Counted from the first letter of the stretch, positions 9,488 through 18,963 are shown. The stretch is 64,000 bases of DNA from CAYJAY01 sp964370715 (GCA_964370715.1 CAYJKJ010000001.1:1-64000), one strand, 5' to 3'. Made by a program: numbers and translations. The notes: a model not told the origin generated them from the letters alone.

Positions 9488-9946
9488 CTATTTCCCGAGC
9501 ATTTCATTATTAAGTTTATCCAAAAGCTTTTCAGCAATAGATTGATCCTTAACCGCAACGAATATAGTGTCGTCCCCCGCAATGCTTCCTACAACCTCTT
9601 CAAATCCCATTGAATCAAGGGCGGCGCAAGCGGCGTTTCCCATACCTACCATACATTTAACAACCAAAAGATTTCCGCAAACCGCAAGCGAAACAACCGA
9701 TTGTTTAAATATATTTATGAACTTTTCGTTGTTGCTAAATGTCTGTTCAGAACCTACAACTCGATAGAAATAGTTCCCCGTTGCATCAAGCGATTTTCCG
9801 AGCCTTAGTTCTTTTATATCCCTTGAAACGGTAGCTTGCGTAACGTCGAAACCATTTCGTTTGAGCAAGCTTTGAAGCTCTTCTTGCGTCGAGATTGCGT
9901 TTTCTTTTATGAGTTCAAATATTTTCAGATGTCTTTTAGTTTTCAA
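9488..9946 (-). CDS. argR: Arginine repressor ArgR/AhrC
   Basis: 152 aa. It is the arginine-responsive hexameric regulator of arginine biosynthesis and catabolism. The N-terminal winged helix-turn-helix (about residues 1-70, QATVSRDIKELRL) and the C-terminal arginine-binding/oligomerisation domain with GSIAGDDTIFV are both intact. The start is TTG, with AGGTGGG nine bases upstream overlapping the nadK stop codon. In Firmicutes it commonly sits in this nadK-argR-recN order. Confidence 0.95.
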   Translation of the reverse strand: MKTKRHLKIFELIKENAISTQEELQSLLKRNGFDVTQATVSRDIKELRLGKSLDATGNYFYRVVGSEQTFSNNEKFINIFKQSVVSLAVCGNLLVVKCMVGMGNAACAALDSMGFEEVVGSIAGDDTIFVAVKDQSIAEKLLDKLNNEMLGK

Positions 9947-9949
9947 AAT

Positions 9950-10792
9950 CTACCCACCTTTTGAAATTCTCGTTCTTAACATTTTATAATAATCCCTTTT
10001 GGGAGAACAAACAATTTTAACGTGTTTCTCGCTTTTCTTCACGATAATATCATCCTTTATCGACACGGGATCTTCGCTATCCCACGACACCAAAAGCCCC
10101 TCTCGGTTTGCCGGCTTTGGCCTAATCGTTATCTCTTGGGTTGCGGTTATCGCTATGCTTCGAGAAAAAAGAGAATGAGCGCAGATTGGAGTTAAAAGTA
10201 TAAGATCTATCGAGGGTTCAACTATTGGCCCTCCCGCTGAAAGAGAGTATGCAGTAGACCCTGTAGGGGTTGAAACTATCAAACCGTCTGCCCTATATTC
10301 TGCAATAGTTTTGTTTCCGCAAATAACAGAAAACTCAGTCGTTTTGGAGGTTGAGCCTTTATAAAACGTTATATCGTTAACTGCATATCCTTCAAAATCT
10401 AAGCGACCGCTGTTTGTTTCAAGAAGCATTCTTTGTTCGATGTATAATTTTTCAATATCTTCTGCAGTTATATCTTCGATTGTCTTTGCTTCAAAAGCGC
10501 AAAGAAAACCAATTCTGCCGGAATTTATCCCAACAATCGGTTTGTTTGCGGCTATAGCTTTTTGAGCATTGTTTAAAAACGTTCCGTCGCCACCAATCGA
10601 CACCATCATATCGCAAAGCGTTTCACATTGGCTGCTGTTCAAAAACTCGATATCTTCAAACGCAATATCTTGTTCAAACGATTTGTCAGAAACAACTCTA
10701 TGCCCAAGACTATGAAACTTTTTCGCAAAAATTTTAAAATAATCTAGGTTTTTTATATTGTATTTTGGGTTAAACAACAAATAAAAAGTCAT
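9950..10792 (-). CDS. nadK: NAD kinase (ATP/polyphosphate NAD kinase)
   Basis: 280 aa. It phosphorylates NAD to NADP. The GGDGTFLN motif is at about residues 68-75, and the NDITFYKG and STPTGSTAYSLSAGGP motifs of the family are present. The ATG overlaps the tlyA stop by one base (TAATG), which indicates translational coupling. It lies between tlyA and argR as in many Clostridia. Confidence 0.97.
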   Translation of the reverse strand: MTFYLLFNPKYNIKNLDYFKIFAKKFHSLGHRVVSDKSFEQDIAFEDIEFLNSSQCETLCDMMVSIGGDGTFLNNAQKAIAANKPIVGINSGRIGFLCAFEAKTIEDITAEDIEKLYIEQRMLLETNSGRLDFEGYAVNDITFYKGSTSKTTEFSVICGNKTIAEYRADGLIVSTPTGSTAYSLSAGGPIVEPSIDLILLTPICAHSLFSRSIAITATQEITIRPKPANREGLLVSWDSEDPVSIKDDIIVKKSEKHVKIVCSPKRDYYKMLRTRISKGG

Positions 10793-11592
10793 TATACCTT
10801 TTCCTTTAAATCTTGATGCGCTTGTTCAACGATTAAATTGATGTCGATCTGTTCGCTTTGGGATTGTCTTGAAATCAAAACTAGATATTCTATATTCCCT
10901 TCAGGACCTTTAACGGGGGAAAACGAAAGGCCTTTAACAAAAAAAGAATTGTCGCTTATATAAGAAAACACATTTTCAATTACTTCGATGTGAATATTCT
11001 TTTCCCGAACAACGCCGTTCTTTCCAACCTTGCCCTTTCCGGCTTCAAACTGAGGTTTAATAAGGCAAACGCCAAAGGCATCGTTTGAAACAACGTTTGC
11101 TATCGCCGGCAAAATAAGTTTTAGCGAAATAAATGAAACGTCTACGCTGAAAAAATCTATCTGTTCCGGGATGATTTCATGGGATATAAAGCGAGCGTTT
11201 GTCCTATCCAGAACAACAACTCGATCGTCGCTTCGAAGTTTCCAAGCCAGTTGACCATATCCGACATCAACGGAATACACCCTTTTTGCTCCGTTTTGAA
11301 GCATACAATCGGTGAACCCGCCGGTTGAAGCCCCAATGTCGGCGCACGTCTTGTTTAATAGATTAATCTCATAAAGCTCCATCGCTTTTTCAAGCTTTAA
11401 ACCTCCACGGCTAACATATTTCAACGGATTGGATTTTATCTCGATAACCGAAAGTTCCGAGCATTGTTCCCCCGCTTTATCGGCTTTTTGTCCGTCGACA
11501 AAGACAACGCCCGCCATAATCAAAGCTTTTGCTTTTTCTCTCGATTCGGTCAAGCCTTTTTCAAAAAGCAATATATCAAGTCTTTTCTTCAA
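10792..11592 (-). CDS. tlyA: TlyA-family rRNA 2'-O-methyltransferase (S4 plus FtsJ domains)
   Basis: 266 aa. Residues 1-60 form an S4 RNA-binding domain (RLDILLFEKGL). The remainder is a Rossmann methyltransferase of FtsJ type with the SAM motif DIGASTGGFTDC near residue 84. Characterised TlyA proteins methylate cytidine 2'-OH in rRNA; older annotations call the family hemolysin A. The start is TTG, overlapping the dxs stop (TTGA), with AGGA upstream. Substrate position is inferred from the family. Confidence 0.92.
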   Translation of the reverse strand: MKKRLDILLFEKGLTESREKAKALIMAGVVFVDGQKADKAGEQCSELSVIEIKSNPLKYVSRGGLKLEKAMELYEINLLNKTCADIGASTGGFTDCMLQNGAKRVYSVDVGYGQLAWKLRSDDRVVVLDRTNARFISHEIIPEQIDFFSVDVSFISLKLILPAIANVVSNDAFGVCLIKPQFEAGKGKVGKNGVVREKNIHIEVIENVFSYISDNSFFVKGLSFSPVKGPEGNIEYLVLISRQSQSEQIDINLIVEQAHQDLKEKV

Positions 11593-13445
11593 TTAACGGT
11601 TCCTCGAATCCTGTTATAGATAGCCTCGCAGTCTAGCCCTAAGTTGTTAAGCGTTTCGGCTACCGATGCTTGTTTAACCGAAACCTCATCGATAGCAACT
11701 AGATCAAAAGTTCCGTCAAACCTATTAAGTCTAGACATTATCTGCATACCGATGCCGCCGTTTTTAATACCTTCTTCGATAAATAGAATTTGTTTATAGC
11801 TATTTATTTTTTCGATAACTTTTTCATCGATCGGCGAGACAACATTAAGTTTGATTATATCAACATCAATTCCATCGTTTAATAATTTTTCTTTTGCTTT
11901 AAATGATTCAGCAAAACATCGACCATACGTTACTATCGCTATATCGCTTTGTTTTGAGCTTTTAATAACATCAAAGCTTTCTCCCGTCGCTTTGTAGTCA
12001 CATATTTTGAAATCTTCGGTTCCTCTAGGGTATCTTATAGCTCTAGGCGCCTTCATTTCGACAAGCTTTTCAAGCCAATATTCAAGCTCGGAATAGTTAG
12101 ACGGGCTAACAACAAAAAACCCAAGCTGGCTTAAAAACGCCGCATCAAATATCCCTTGGTGCGTTTCGCCGTCGTCCCCTACTATTCCTGCACGGTCAAC
12201 ACACACAAGCATATCAATATCATCAAGCATAATGTCATGGAAAAGTTGGTCGTAGCCTCTTTGCAAAAACGTTGAATACACCGCAAAAACAGGTTTATAT
12301 CCGCCCTTCGCAAGTCCTCCGGCAAACGTTATTGCGTGACCTTCGCAGATACCAACATCAAAAAATCTTTGCTTAAATGCTTTGTAGAAGAAGCCTAGCC
12401 CCGTTGCATATTTCATGGCGGCGGTAATGGCGCAGATCTTTTGGTTTTTCTCCGAAAGTTCAACTAGTTTTTTCCCGAAAACGTTTGAAAAACAATCGGT
12501 TTCGATTATATCGGGGTTTCCAAATTCCAAATCGAAGTTTGAAACGCCGTGGTATGCCCCCGGGTTTTGTTCCGCATAGGCATAGCCTTGGCCTTTTTTC
12601 GTTTCGATATGGATAAGCATCGGCCCATCGATGCTGCTGTTTGCGTTGTTTAACATACGGTTAAGTTCCGTTATGTTGTGGCCGTCTATTGGTCCGAAAT
12701 AGTTGAAACCCAGTTCTTCAAACAGCTCGCCATGATACATAGCACGCCTTAAGTTTTGTTTGAATTTTTTAAGTCGTCCCGAAATTCCAAGCCCGATATT
12801 CGGTACGCTTTCAAGCTTTGTTTCGATAAATCTTTTTAGGCTTGAATAGTTTGAAGCAGTTCTTAGTTTAAAAAGATATCTCGAAACTGAACCGACATTT
12901 TTTGAGATCGACATCGTGTTATCGTTCAGTATGACAATAAGGTTTTTAAGGCTTTTATCGATGTTGTTCATCGCTTCATAAACCATTCCGTTTGTAAAAG
13001 CTCCATCACCGATTAAAGCTATAACCTTTGAATTATCCCCCGAAAGTTGTTTTGCTCTTGCAATTCCGATAGCGCTTGAAAGCGAGGTGCTGCTATGCCC
13101 TGCAATAAACGTGTCATATTCGCTTTCGGTTGGCCTTGTGAACCCCGAAATTCCGTTTGTCTTTCTAAGGGTGTTAAACTTTTTATTTCTACCCGTTAAA
13201 AGTTTATGGGTATAGCATTGATGCCCAACATCAAAAATAAGGGTATCTTTTGGGATATCGAAAATATAATGAAGCGCAACGGTTAGTTCGACAACGCCAA
13301 GGTTAGAGGCAAAATGCCCACCGTTTTCCGCAACGGTATCTATGAGTTTAACCCTTATTTCGGAACAAAGTTGTTCAAGTTCTTTTACAGAATATTGCTT
13401 TATATCTTTAGGTGAATTGATATCATCCAATATATTAGTAGCCAT
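11589..13445 (-). CDS. dxs: 1-deoxy-D-xylulose-5-phosphate synthase
   Basis: 618 aa, full length. It is the first enzyme of the MEP isoprenoid pathway, a thiamine-diphosphate-dependent condensation of pyruvate and glyceraldehyde-3-phosphate. Visible marks are HVGHQC(Y)THKLLTGR near the N-terminus, the thiamine-diphosphate motif GDGAFTNGMVYEAMNN and the transketolase pyrimidine domain with DRAGIVGDDGETHQG. GGAGGG precedes the ATG. With ispA, dxr, ispG and uppS in this window it gives most of an isoprenoid/undecaprenyl route. Confidence 0.97.
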   Translation of the reverse strand: MATNILDDINSPKDIKQYSVKELEQLCSEIRVKLIDTVAENGGHFASNLGVVELTVALHYIFDIPKDTLIFDVGHQCYTHKLLTGRNKKFNTLRKTNGISGFTRPTESEYDTFIAGHSSTSLSSAIGIARAKQLSGDNSKVIALIGDGAFTNGMVYEAMNNIDKSLKNLIVILNDNTMSISKNVGSVSRYLFKLRTASNYSSLKRFIETKLESVPNIGLGISGRLKKFKQNLRRAMYHGELFEELGFNYFGPIDGHNITELNRMLNNANSSIDGPMLIHIETKKGQGYAYAEQNPGAYHGVSNFDLEFGNPDIIETDCFSNVFGKKLVELSEKNQKICAITAAMKYATGLGFFYKAFKQRFFDVGICEGHAITFAGGLAKGGYKPVFAVYSTFLQRGYDQLFHDIMLDDIDMLVCVDRAGIVGDDGETHQGIFDAAFLSQLGFFVVSPSNYSELEYWLEKLVEMKAPRAIRYPRGTEDFKICDYKATGESFDVIKSSKQSDIAIVTYGRCFAESFKAKEKLLNDGIDVDIIKLNVVSPIDEKVIEKINSYKQILFIEEGIKNGGIGMQIMSRLNRFDGTFDLVAIDEVSVKQASVAETLNNLGLDCEAIYNRIRGTVN

Positions 13446-13514
13446 GGTTTACCCTCCGAGTCAAAACGTTTAAAAAAATAAATTTTCAAACAGTGATTCT
13501 TTTTTCATTTTTTT

Positions 13515-14399
13515 CTAGTTTGTTCGGCTGTTTAACTTTTTTGCAAAACTGCAAAGAAATAGAGATTTTTCGCCAAATTCTTTTTCAAGCGTTAAAACAG
13601 CGTTGTTTGTTATGTCGTCTGCTTTTTTCTTTGATTGTTCAAGCCCATAAATCGAAACAAACGTTAATTTGTCGTTGTCGATATCGCTGTTAATCGGTTT
13701 TCCAAGCTGTTGTTCCGTCGAGGTGCAATCGAGTATATCATCAACAATTTGGAAAACTAGCCCGATATCCTTTGCGAAGCTATCAATAATTTCGATAGTC
13801 TTTTGGTCTGCATCTCCGCAGATAGCCCCCATTACAGCGCTCGCTTGGATTAGTTTGCTTGTCTTGTTTTGGTGTATATCTTTAAGCAGTTGTTCGTTTT
13901 GAATATGCTTTGTCAACTTTAAATCCAACTCTTGTCCCCTAATCATTCCGAGAAAACCGGCATTCACCGAAAGAGTTCTGGCGCATTTTCTCGAATGTTC
14001 GCTATTCGGTATATTGGAGATCATCTCAAAAGCCATCGTTAAAAGAGCATCCCCCGCAAGAAGAGCGGTAGGCTCGCCAAACTGAATGTGGCAAGAAGGC
14101 TTTCCCCTTCGCATATCATCATCATCCATACAAGGCAGGTCATCATGTATTAGCGAATAGCAATGAAGCATCTCGACCGCCGCCGCCGCCGGTATCGCTT
14201 TTTTATAGTTTCCTGAAAGCATCTCGCAAACCGCCAAAACCAACACAGCACGGACACGCTTTCCTGAACCTAAAAGGCTGTATTTCATCGCCTCATGAAC
14301 AACCCATTCTTTTTGTTCGAGTTGATATGTATCTAAAATAAAATCAAGATAGCTTTCTATCTCGTCTCGATATCTGTCAAACGTTGTTTTAAAGTCCAT
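13515..14399 (-). CDS. ispA: Polyprenyl (farnesyl/geranylgeranyl) diphosphate synthase
   Basis: 294 aa. It condenses isopentenyl and allylic diphosphates. The first aspartate-rich motif is DDLPCMDDDDMRRG and the second is DDILD; the GSGKRVRAVL segment precedes them. AGAGG lies eight bases before the ATG. It sits between xseB and dxs, the usual Firmicute arrangement. Chain length (C15 or C20) cannot be fixed from sequence by eye. Confidence 0.94.
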   Translation of the reverse strand: MDFKTTFDRYRDEIESYLDFILDTYQLEQKEWVVHEAMKYSLLGSGKRVRAVLVLAVCEMLSGNYKKAIPAAAAVEMLHCYSLIHDDLPCMDDDDMRRGKPSCHIQFGEPTALLAGDALLTMAFEMISNIPNSEHSRKCARTLSVNAGFLGMIRGQELDLKLTKHIQNEQLLKDIHQNKTSKLIQASAVMGAICGDADQKTIEIIDSFAKDIGLVFQIVDDILDCTSTEQQLGKPINSDIDNDKLTFVSIYGLEQSKKKADDITNNAVLTLEKEFGEKSLFLCSFAKKLNSRTN

Positions 14400-14419
14400 T
14401 TTAAAAACCTCTGTTAAAT

Positions 14420-14686
14420 TTATTCTGCATCTTTTTGTTTTGGTTTTCTCGTCTTTGGTTTTTCTTCTTGTTGCAAAGGAAGCTTTGTCGCCTTTGAATA
14501 TTCCTCAACCATTAAACGAGCGGAATTTATATAGTCGTTGCTTCTAATCGCAAGCTCGGTAGCTTCTTTATAAAGCGCTATTGAATCATCAAGCGAAATC
14601 TCTTGCTGTTCTAAAAGCGTTGATATCTGTTCCATTCTTTTAAGTGATTTTTCGAGATTAAATTCAACTTTAATTTTTTTATCCAT
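14420..14686 (-). CDS. xseB: Exodeoxyribonuclease VII small subunit
   Basis: 88 aa. It is the helical regulatory subunit of exonuclease VII, which degrades single-stranded DNA together with XseA. The family pattern FNLEKSLKRMEQISTLLEQQ and LDDSIALYKEATEL is clear. A basic C-terminal tail (KPKTRKPKQKD) follows. AAGGG precedes the ATG. It lies 26 bp after xseA. Confidence 0.93.
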   Translation of the reverse strand: MDKKIKVEFNLEKSLKRMEQISTLLEQQEISLDDSIALYKEATELAIRSNDYINSARLMVEEYSKATKLPLQQEEKPKTRKPKQKDAE

Positions 14687-14712
14687 CTTAAAACCCTTTC
14701 AAAAACTAAAAA

Positions 14713-15915
14713 TTAGTTTTCGGCTTTTATGTCGTCGACGGTGCAAACCAGCTTTCCATCCGACATTATAACCTCTATATTATCATTTTTTTTAAGTTTA
14801 AAAACTCCTGCCATTCGCTTTCCATCTTTAGTTACAGCGGCATACCCTCTGTTAAGCGTTTTAAGTGGCCCTAGATCATTAATTCTATTGTTAAGAAAAC
14901 CTAGTCTTTCGATCTTCTTTTGAACAATAGTCTCAGCCAAAACGTTGTTTTTTCTGTGGTTTTCTTGAACAGTTTGCAGTATTATATCTATGTTTCTCTC
15001 AACTTTGCCATATATTCCATCTAGTATGGGCTTTGTTTGGCTTTGAAGATGTTCGAGTTTTCGATTTAGGCTAGCTTTATTTAAATATCGATATCCTTCT
15101 ATAGTGTCAATTATGACATCAATATCCGGAACAGCAATTTCGGCCGCCGCCGATGGAGTTGGAACTCGAAGATCGCTTGCGTAGTCTAGCAAAGTTTCGT
15201 CGATCTCATGTCCCACTGCCGAGATGAACGGAGCTTTAAGAGTAGCCGATTTTCGAACGATCAATTCGCTGTTAAAAACAAAAAGATCCTCTTTCGACCC
15301 TCCGCCCCTCGTTATAATAACGGTGTCGATATCCTTCATATTATTGACGGTGTCGATAGCCTCCAATATGCTTTGTTCCGCAAAAGCGCCTTGAACGCTA
15401 GCGGGAACTAAAACCAATTTAACTATAGGATATCTTCTTTCGATAACGTTGACGATATCTTTAAACGCCGCCCCGCTATTGCTCGTTATAACCGCAATTT
15501 TTTTTGGAAACTTTTCGATAGGGCGTTTTTTAGCTTTGTCGAAATATCCTTCTTTTAAAAGTTGTTCCTTAATCTTTTCAAGTTTTGCGTTGATTTCTCC
15601 AATACCTTTTGGAACGATATCCGAAACGATAACTTGAAACGTGCCATCTCGTTCATAGAGCGATACCGAACAACAAATTAGAACCTTCATTCCGTTTTCC
15701 GGAATAAATCTTATTTTATACGAATTCCCTTTAAACAGCACGCAACGAACCGAAGCCTCGCTATCCTTCAAAGAAAAATAGGCGTGTCCTGATTTATAGT
15801 TTAAAATATAGTTTGAAATTTCGCCCTCTACCCAGATGTTTCGTATCTTGTCGTCGGAATCGAGCAAAAGTTTAACGTATCTATTTAGTTGTGAAACCGA
15901 AACTGAATTTGTCAT
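14713..15915 (-). CDS. xseA: Exodeoxyribonuclease VII large subunit
   Basis: 400 aa. It is the catalytic subunit of exonuclease VII. An N-terminal OB-fold (residues 1-100, VWVEGEISNY) is followed by the nuclease domain with TSNSGAAFKDI, ITRGGGSKEDLFVFN and GHEIDETLLDYASDLRVPTPSAAAE. The start ATG overlaps the stop of the upstream TsaD-like gene (ATGA), so the two are coupled. Confidence 0.96.
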   Translation of the reverse strand: MTNSVSVSQLNRYVKLLLDSDDKIRNIWVEGEISNYILNYKSGHAYFSLKDSEASVRCVLFKGNSYKIRFIPENGMKVLICCSVSLYERDGTFQVIVSDIVPKGIGEINAKLEKIKEQLLKEGYFDKAKKRPIEKFPKKIAVITSNSGAAFKDIVNVIERRYPIVKLVLVPASVQGAFAEQSILEAIDTVNNMKDIDTVIITRGGGSKEDLFVFNSELIVRKSATLKAPFISAVGHEIDETLLDYASDLRVPTPSAAAEIAVPDIDVIIDTIEGYRYLNKASLNRKLEHLQSQTKPILDGIYGKVERNIDIILQTVQENHRKNNVLAETIVQKKIERLGFLNNRINDLGPLKTLNRGYAAVTKDGKRMAGVFKLKKNDNIEVIMSDGKLVCTVDDIKAEN

Positions 15916-16859
15916 ATCTTATTATAACTTTTGAAGGCAAGCACAGCAACCCCAAAAGCATTATCAGCGGAAAAAGAAGGGCCAGCAAAATATGCCGAAA
16001 TACCGCTTTTCATAATCCTTTCTTTGATAGTTTCGCTACACATAACCCCTCCGGCAAACACTACGGGGATATTGTCTTTATTAATGAATTTTGTCATCTC
16101 GATAACCGCATCTGCAATGCTTAAAAGGCAAAATTTCGAAACATATTGTTTTGTCTTCCCTTGTTCCAAAAGCTTTATACAACGGTTTTCTATCCCCGAA
16201 AGGCTGCAACTACCGTCTTTGATAAATGGTTTTAGGATTTTTATGTCGTCATGGCATAAAAGCGCCGCCGCCGAAACTTCGGGTCCACACGGGAAATCGA
16301 AACCTAGCTTTGCGCCTATCCTGTCGACAAGTTGCCCTGCATACAAATCAAGCGAACAAGCTTTTTGGTTAATCTTTCTTTTGTCAATATCGTTGAAGTC
16401 GGAGCAAAACAAAAGGTCGGTTGTTCCCCCCGAAACGTGGAAACAAAAAAATTCGTCTAAGCTAACTTTTGCGTCAAATGCCGCCGCCGCTATATGCCCT
16501 AGTTGGTGGGTGAATTCAAAACATTCAACCCTTAAGCTGTTAGCTATCGTTTCAGCAAAGCTTTTTCCGGCAACAAAACAAGGCATATAAGATTTTTCGC
16601 CATCTCGTGGTTTTGCCGAAACGCCGACAGCTTTAATGTCGCTCATGTCGATTTTGTCGCAGAGTTTCGAAAAAAGCTTTGGAAAATTTTTTATATGCAA
16701 AAAAACAGCATCGCTTTGTCTCAAACCAATGCTATTTTCTTTTACCTCTAAAAACTGTTTTAACATCAACAACGGCGAATTGGAGTTTGCATCATAAACA
16801 GCAACGCTCGTTGCATAGTTGCTGGTGTCGATACCTAAAAACAAATTATTGTTGCTCAT
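15912..16859 (-). CDS. TsaD/Kae1-family paralogue (function unassigned)
   Basis: 315 aa protein of the Kae1/TsaD/Qri7 fold. It begins FLGIDTSNYATSVAV and keeps the metal-binding HxxGH as H118/H122 (THQLGHIA). It also has the ATP-binding SGGTTDLL, an AGGV motif and SADNAFGVAV at the end. True TsaD makes the tRNA t6A modification, but this copy diverges at several conserved blocks and sits between nusB and xseA, a location where Clostridia carry a second family member. A role in t6A synthesis is not established. It overlaps nusB by 14 bp. Confidence 0.8.
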   Translation of the reverse strand: MSNNNLFLGIDTSNYATSVAVYDANSNSPLLMLKQFLEVKENSIGLRQSDAVFLHIKNFPKLFSKLCDKIDMSDIKAVGVSAKPRDGEKSYMPCFVAGKSFAETIANSLRVECFEFTHQLGHIAAAAFDAKVSLDEFFCFHVSGGTTDLLFCSDFNDIDKRKINQKACSLDLYAGQLVDRIGAKLGFDFPCGPEVSAAALLCHDDIKILKPFIKDGSCSLSGIENRCIKLLEQGKTKQYVSKFCLLSIADAVIEMTKFINKDNIPVVFAGGVMCSETIKERIMKSGISAYFAGPSFSADNAFGVAVLAFKSYNKI

Positions 16860-17256
16860 TATTTATCAAATCATTTAGTGTTCTTAAAGACCCGTTGACA
16901 AACACATAGTCATCATCGCCGCTGAATTTTTTTGATATCTCAACAGCTTCGTTAATGACGACGCTGTCTCCTATATCCTTCATATAGCAAAGTTGCGCTA
17001 CGCTTATTCTAAGCACCGCTAGAGAAACTTTTGGAATTCTTAAAAGCTCCCAACCTTTAAGGCTTTGCTCTATTAGGTGGTCAATCTCGCTTAGATGTTC
17101 GCTTGTTAAGCAAAACAGTTGCTCCGAAAATTCATCAAGTTCAATTTCGCCCTGCTGTTTAACATCTTCAATATATTGTTGGTGGGAAACGTTTTTATGA
17201 AATTGGCTTGAAAAAACCATTTTAAACGCCGCTTCTCTTGATTTTCTTCTGTTCAT
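16846..17256 (-). CDS. nusB: Transcription antitermination factor NusB
   Basis: 136 aa, all-helical. NusB binds boxA RNA with NusE in rRNA antitermination complexes. The typical start RRKSREAAFKMVFS and the C-terminal VVINEAVEISKKFSGDDDYVFVNGSL are present. AGGA precedes the ATG. Its end overlaps the TsaD-like gene by 14 bp, so the two are likely coupled. Confidence 0.96.
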   Translation of the reverse strand: MNRRKSREAAFKMVFSSQFHKNVSHQQYIEDVKQQGEIELDEFSEQLFCLTSEHLSEIDHLIEQSLKGWELLRIPKVSLAVLRISVAQLCYMKDIGDSVVINEAVEISKKFSGDDDYVFVNGSLRTLNDLINNEQQ

Positions 17257-17278
17257 ATAAATTCCTTTAAAACAAAAT

Positions 17279-17302
17279 ACCCTCCAAAAAACAAAGGAGG
17301 GT
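17279..17302 (-). terminator. Hairpin terminator between asp23 and nusB
   Basis: ACCCTCC/GGAGGGT arms with a 10-nt loop, followed on the minus strand by TATTTTGTTTT. It would stop or attenuate transcription between asp23 and nusB. Confidence 0.6.
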
Positions 17303-17315
17303 TATTATTTTTGCA

Positions 17316-17693
17316 TTAAACCGAAACTTCTTGTTCCGAAATTCCGCACACTATGACATCAACGTTTGAAACAGCAAGCCCTGTCATGCTTTGAACAGAA
17401 CCTTTTATGTTTTGTTGAACCGTTTCACAAACTTTCGGAATGTCACATTCGCCATCAACTATAACCGAAATTTCGATAGTTAAAACATCGTCTTTAAGAT
17501 CTACTTTAACCGGTTTTTTTTGATTAACTTTGTTAAGAATTCCGTTCATTCCAACTTTGGTTGTCGAAACAGCCGAAACACCGTCTATCTCAAGCGTTGC
17601 AAGCTTTGCAGCAGTCGCTATAACATCCTTCGATATCTTCATGCTGCTAAAATTTTTGTCGTTATATGAGTTAATGTTGTTTTCCTTTTCCAT
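17316..17693 (-). CDS. Asp23/Gls24-family envelope stress response protein
   Basis: 125 aa from the ATG of MEKENNI, chosen because GAAAGGGC stands six bases upstream; an in-frame start 13 codons earlier lacks a site. Family members are small proteins linked to alkaline shock and cell-envelope stress, usually found next to nusB. The pattern ISKDVIATAAKLATLEIDGV, then VDLKDDVLTIEISVIVDGE and VCETVQQNIKGSVQSMTGL, is typical. It follows spoIIIAH. Confidence 0.9.
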   Translation of the reverse strand: MEKENNINSYNDKNFSSMKISKDVIATAAKLATLEIDGVSAVSTTKVGMNGILNKVNQKKPVKVDLKDDVLTIEISVIVDGECDIPKVCETVQQNIKGSVQSMTGLAVSNVDVIVCGISEQEVSV

Positions 17694-17768
17694 TGTATGC
17701 CCTTTCAAGTAATCGATTAATGTATATTGCATTTGATATTATACCATTAAAATTAAAATTTAACAACA

Positions 17769-18377
17769 TTATTTTACTTCTACAACACTAATATTGCTCG
17801 GAACAATATCAGTTTCGCTAACTATGACCTCAACAACCTTTGAAACCGATGTTTCGTCTAGCTCCCCTTCGTTCATAGCAACAATAACTTTCGCCTTATC
17901 TTGATTTAGGAAAACAACACAATCATAAAAATCTTTTGCAACTATAATGCTTTCTATGTTGCTTTCGAGTGTCGTGTTCTTTGTTATTTCGGAAAGTTGA
18001 TTTGCCAGCGGTTCTCTTTGTTCTTGGGTTATTTCGGGTTGCATGAGCGCTTGATTTGCAAGCTCGATAGCGGCATCCCTCGCTTCCGAACGGCTTATTC
18101 TTGCGCTTTCAAAAAATTCGCTTTTGCTAAGGTCTGTCGAAATCTTTGAAACAAACTCGGCGTCGCCATAATTTTTTGCTATCTCTTCATGTTGGTCGTT
18201 TTGTTCAGTCTGTAGTTGGTCGACCGTTTCGGTCTCGACCGAGCTTGAAACTTCGGAGGCTATTAGCCCTTTAAACTGTTCGTCGGTAAACCTCCAGTTT
18301 AGGTACATTGCAAGAGCCAGAGCCACAAACAACGTCGCAAGAGTAACTACTCTGCCGGCGGTTGTCTTTTTTTTCAT
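17769..18377 (-). CDS. spoIIIAH: Stage III sporulation protein AH
   Basis: 202 aa. One N-terminal membrane segment (about residues 10-26) is followed by an extracytoplasmic ring-forming (EscJ/YscJ-like) domain. In Bacillus it pairs with forespore SpoIIQ to form the mother-cell/forespore channel. The region after the anchor is rich in Glu and Gln. AAAGGA precedes the ATG. It is the last gene of the eight-gene operon. SpoIIQ is not in this window. Confidence 0.93.
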   Translation of the reverse strand: MKKKTTAGRVVTLATLFVALALAMYLNWRFTDEQFKGLIASEVSSSVETETVDQLQTEQNDQHEEIAKNYGDAEFVSKISTDLSKSEFFESARISRSEARDAAIELANQALMQPEITQEQREPLANQLSEITKNTTLESNIESIIVAKDFYDCVVFLNQDKAKVIVAMNEGELDETSVSKVVEVIVSETDIVPSNISVVEVK

Positions 18378-18426
18378 AAAAAAATATCCTTTCGTTTTTA
18401 TATATTCTATGCGAGGTGTATCTATA

Positions 18427-18963
18427 TTAATTCATCTTTATTACGCTAATTCTGTTCGAGCCAATACCCAAGACCGATTTTGTTGCATCAATGACCGAGG
18501 ATTTAACCATAATATCGTCTGCACCTTCGCAAACTATCGCAACCCCTTGAACGATAGGTTGGTTTATCTTTATCGGTATTGCGGATTTTCCGTCCTGCCC
18601 GTCCACTAGTATTATGTTGGTTTCGCTATCCTCTTTATAGGAACTGTCGTCGCTCTGGTCTACCGCCTTTTTTTGCTCGCTTGCATAAACATATTCAGCA
18701 GACGACGAAAGGGTTATCATAACTTTTATCTCACCTACCCCCTCAACCGAACTTAAAAGATCACAAAGTTTTTGTTCCATTAGCAAAACGGTTTGATTAT
18801 CTTGTTCGGCTTGGCTTAAAGGCTGCGGTTCAATTTGATCGTCGCTTGCTTCAAAGTTCAAACTTAAAAGAATTAGCCCAAGCGCTATTACACCCAAAAC
18901 CAGCTTATATTTTTTCGCCTTTTCAACATATTGATTAACTATCTCTTTATATCGTTCGGTCAT
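18427..18963 (-). CDS. spoIIIAG: Stage III sporulation protein AG
   Basis: 178 aa. A membrane segment near residues 20-37 (YKLVLGVIALGLILLSLNF) is followed by an extracytoplasmic ring-building domain ending GVAIVCEGADDIMVKSSV and DATKSVLGIGSNRISV, which is typical of the family. It forms an oligomeric ring in the engulfment channel with the other SpoIIIA proteins. GGAAAA precedes the ATG. Confidence 0.93.
   Translation of the reverse strand: MTERYKEIVNQYVEKAKKYKLVLGVIALGLILLSLNFEASDDQIEPQPLSQAEQDNQTVLLMEQKLCDLLSSVEGVGEIKVMITLSSSAEYVYASEQKKAVDQSDDSSYKEDSETNIILVDGQDGKSAIPIKINQPIVQGVAIVCEGADDIMVKSSVIDATKSVLGIGSNRISVIKMN

Noticed and set aside
10792..11592. Hemolysin
   Set aside because: The S4-FtsJ architecture identifies an rRNA methyltransferase; the hemolysin name is historical.
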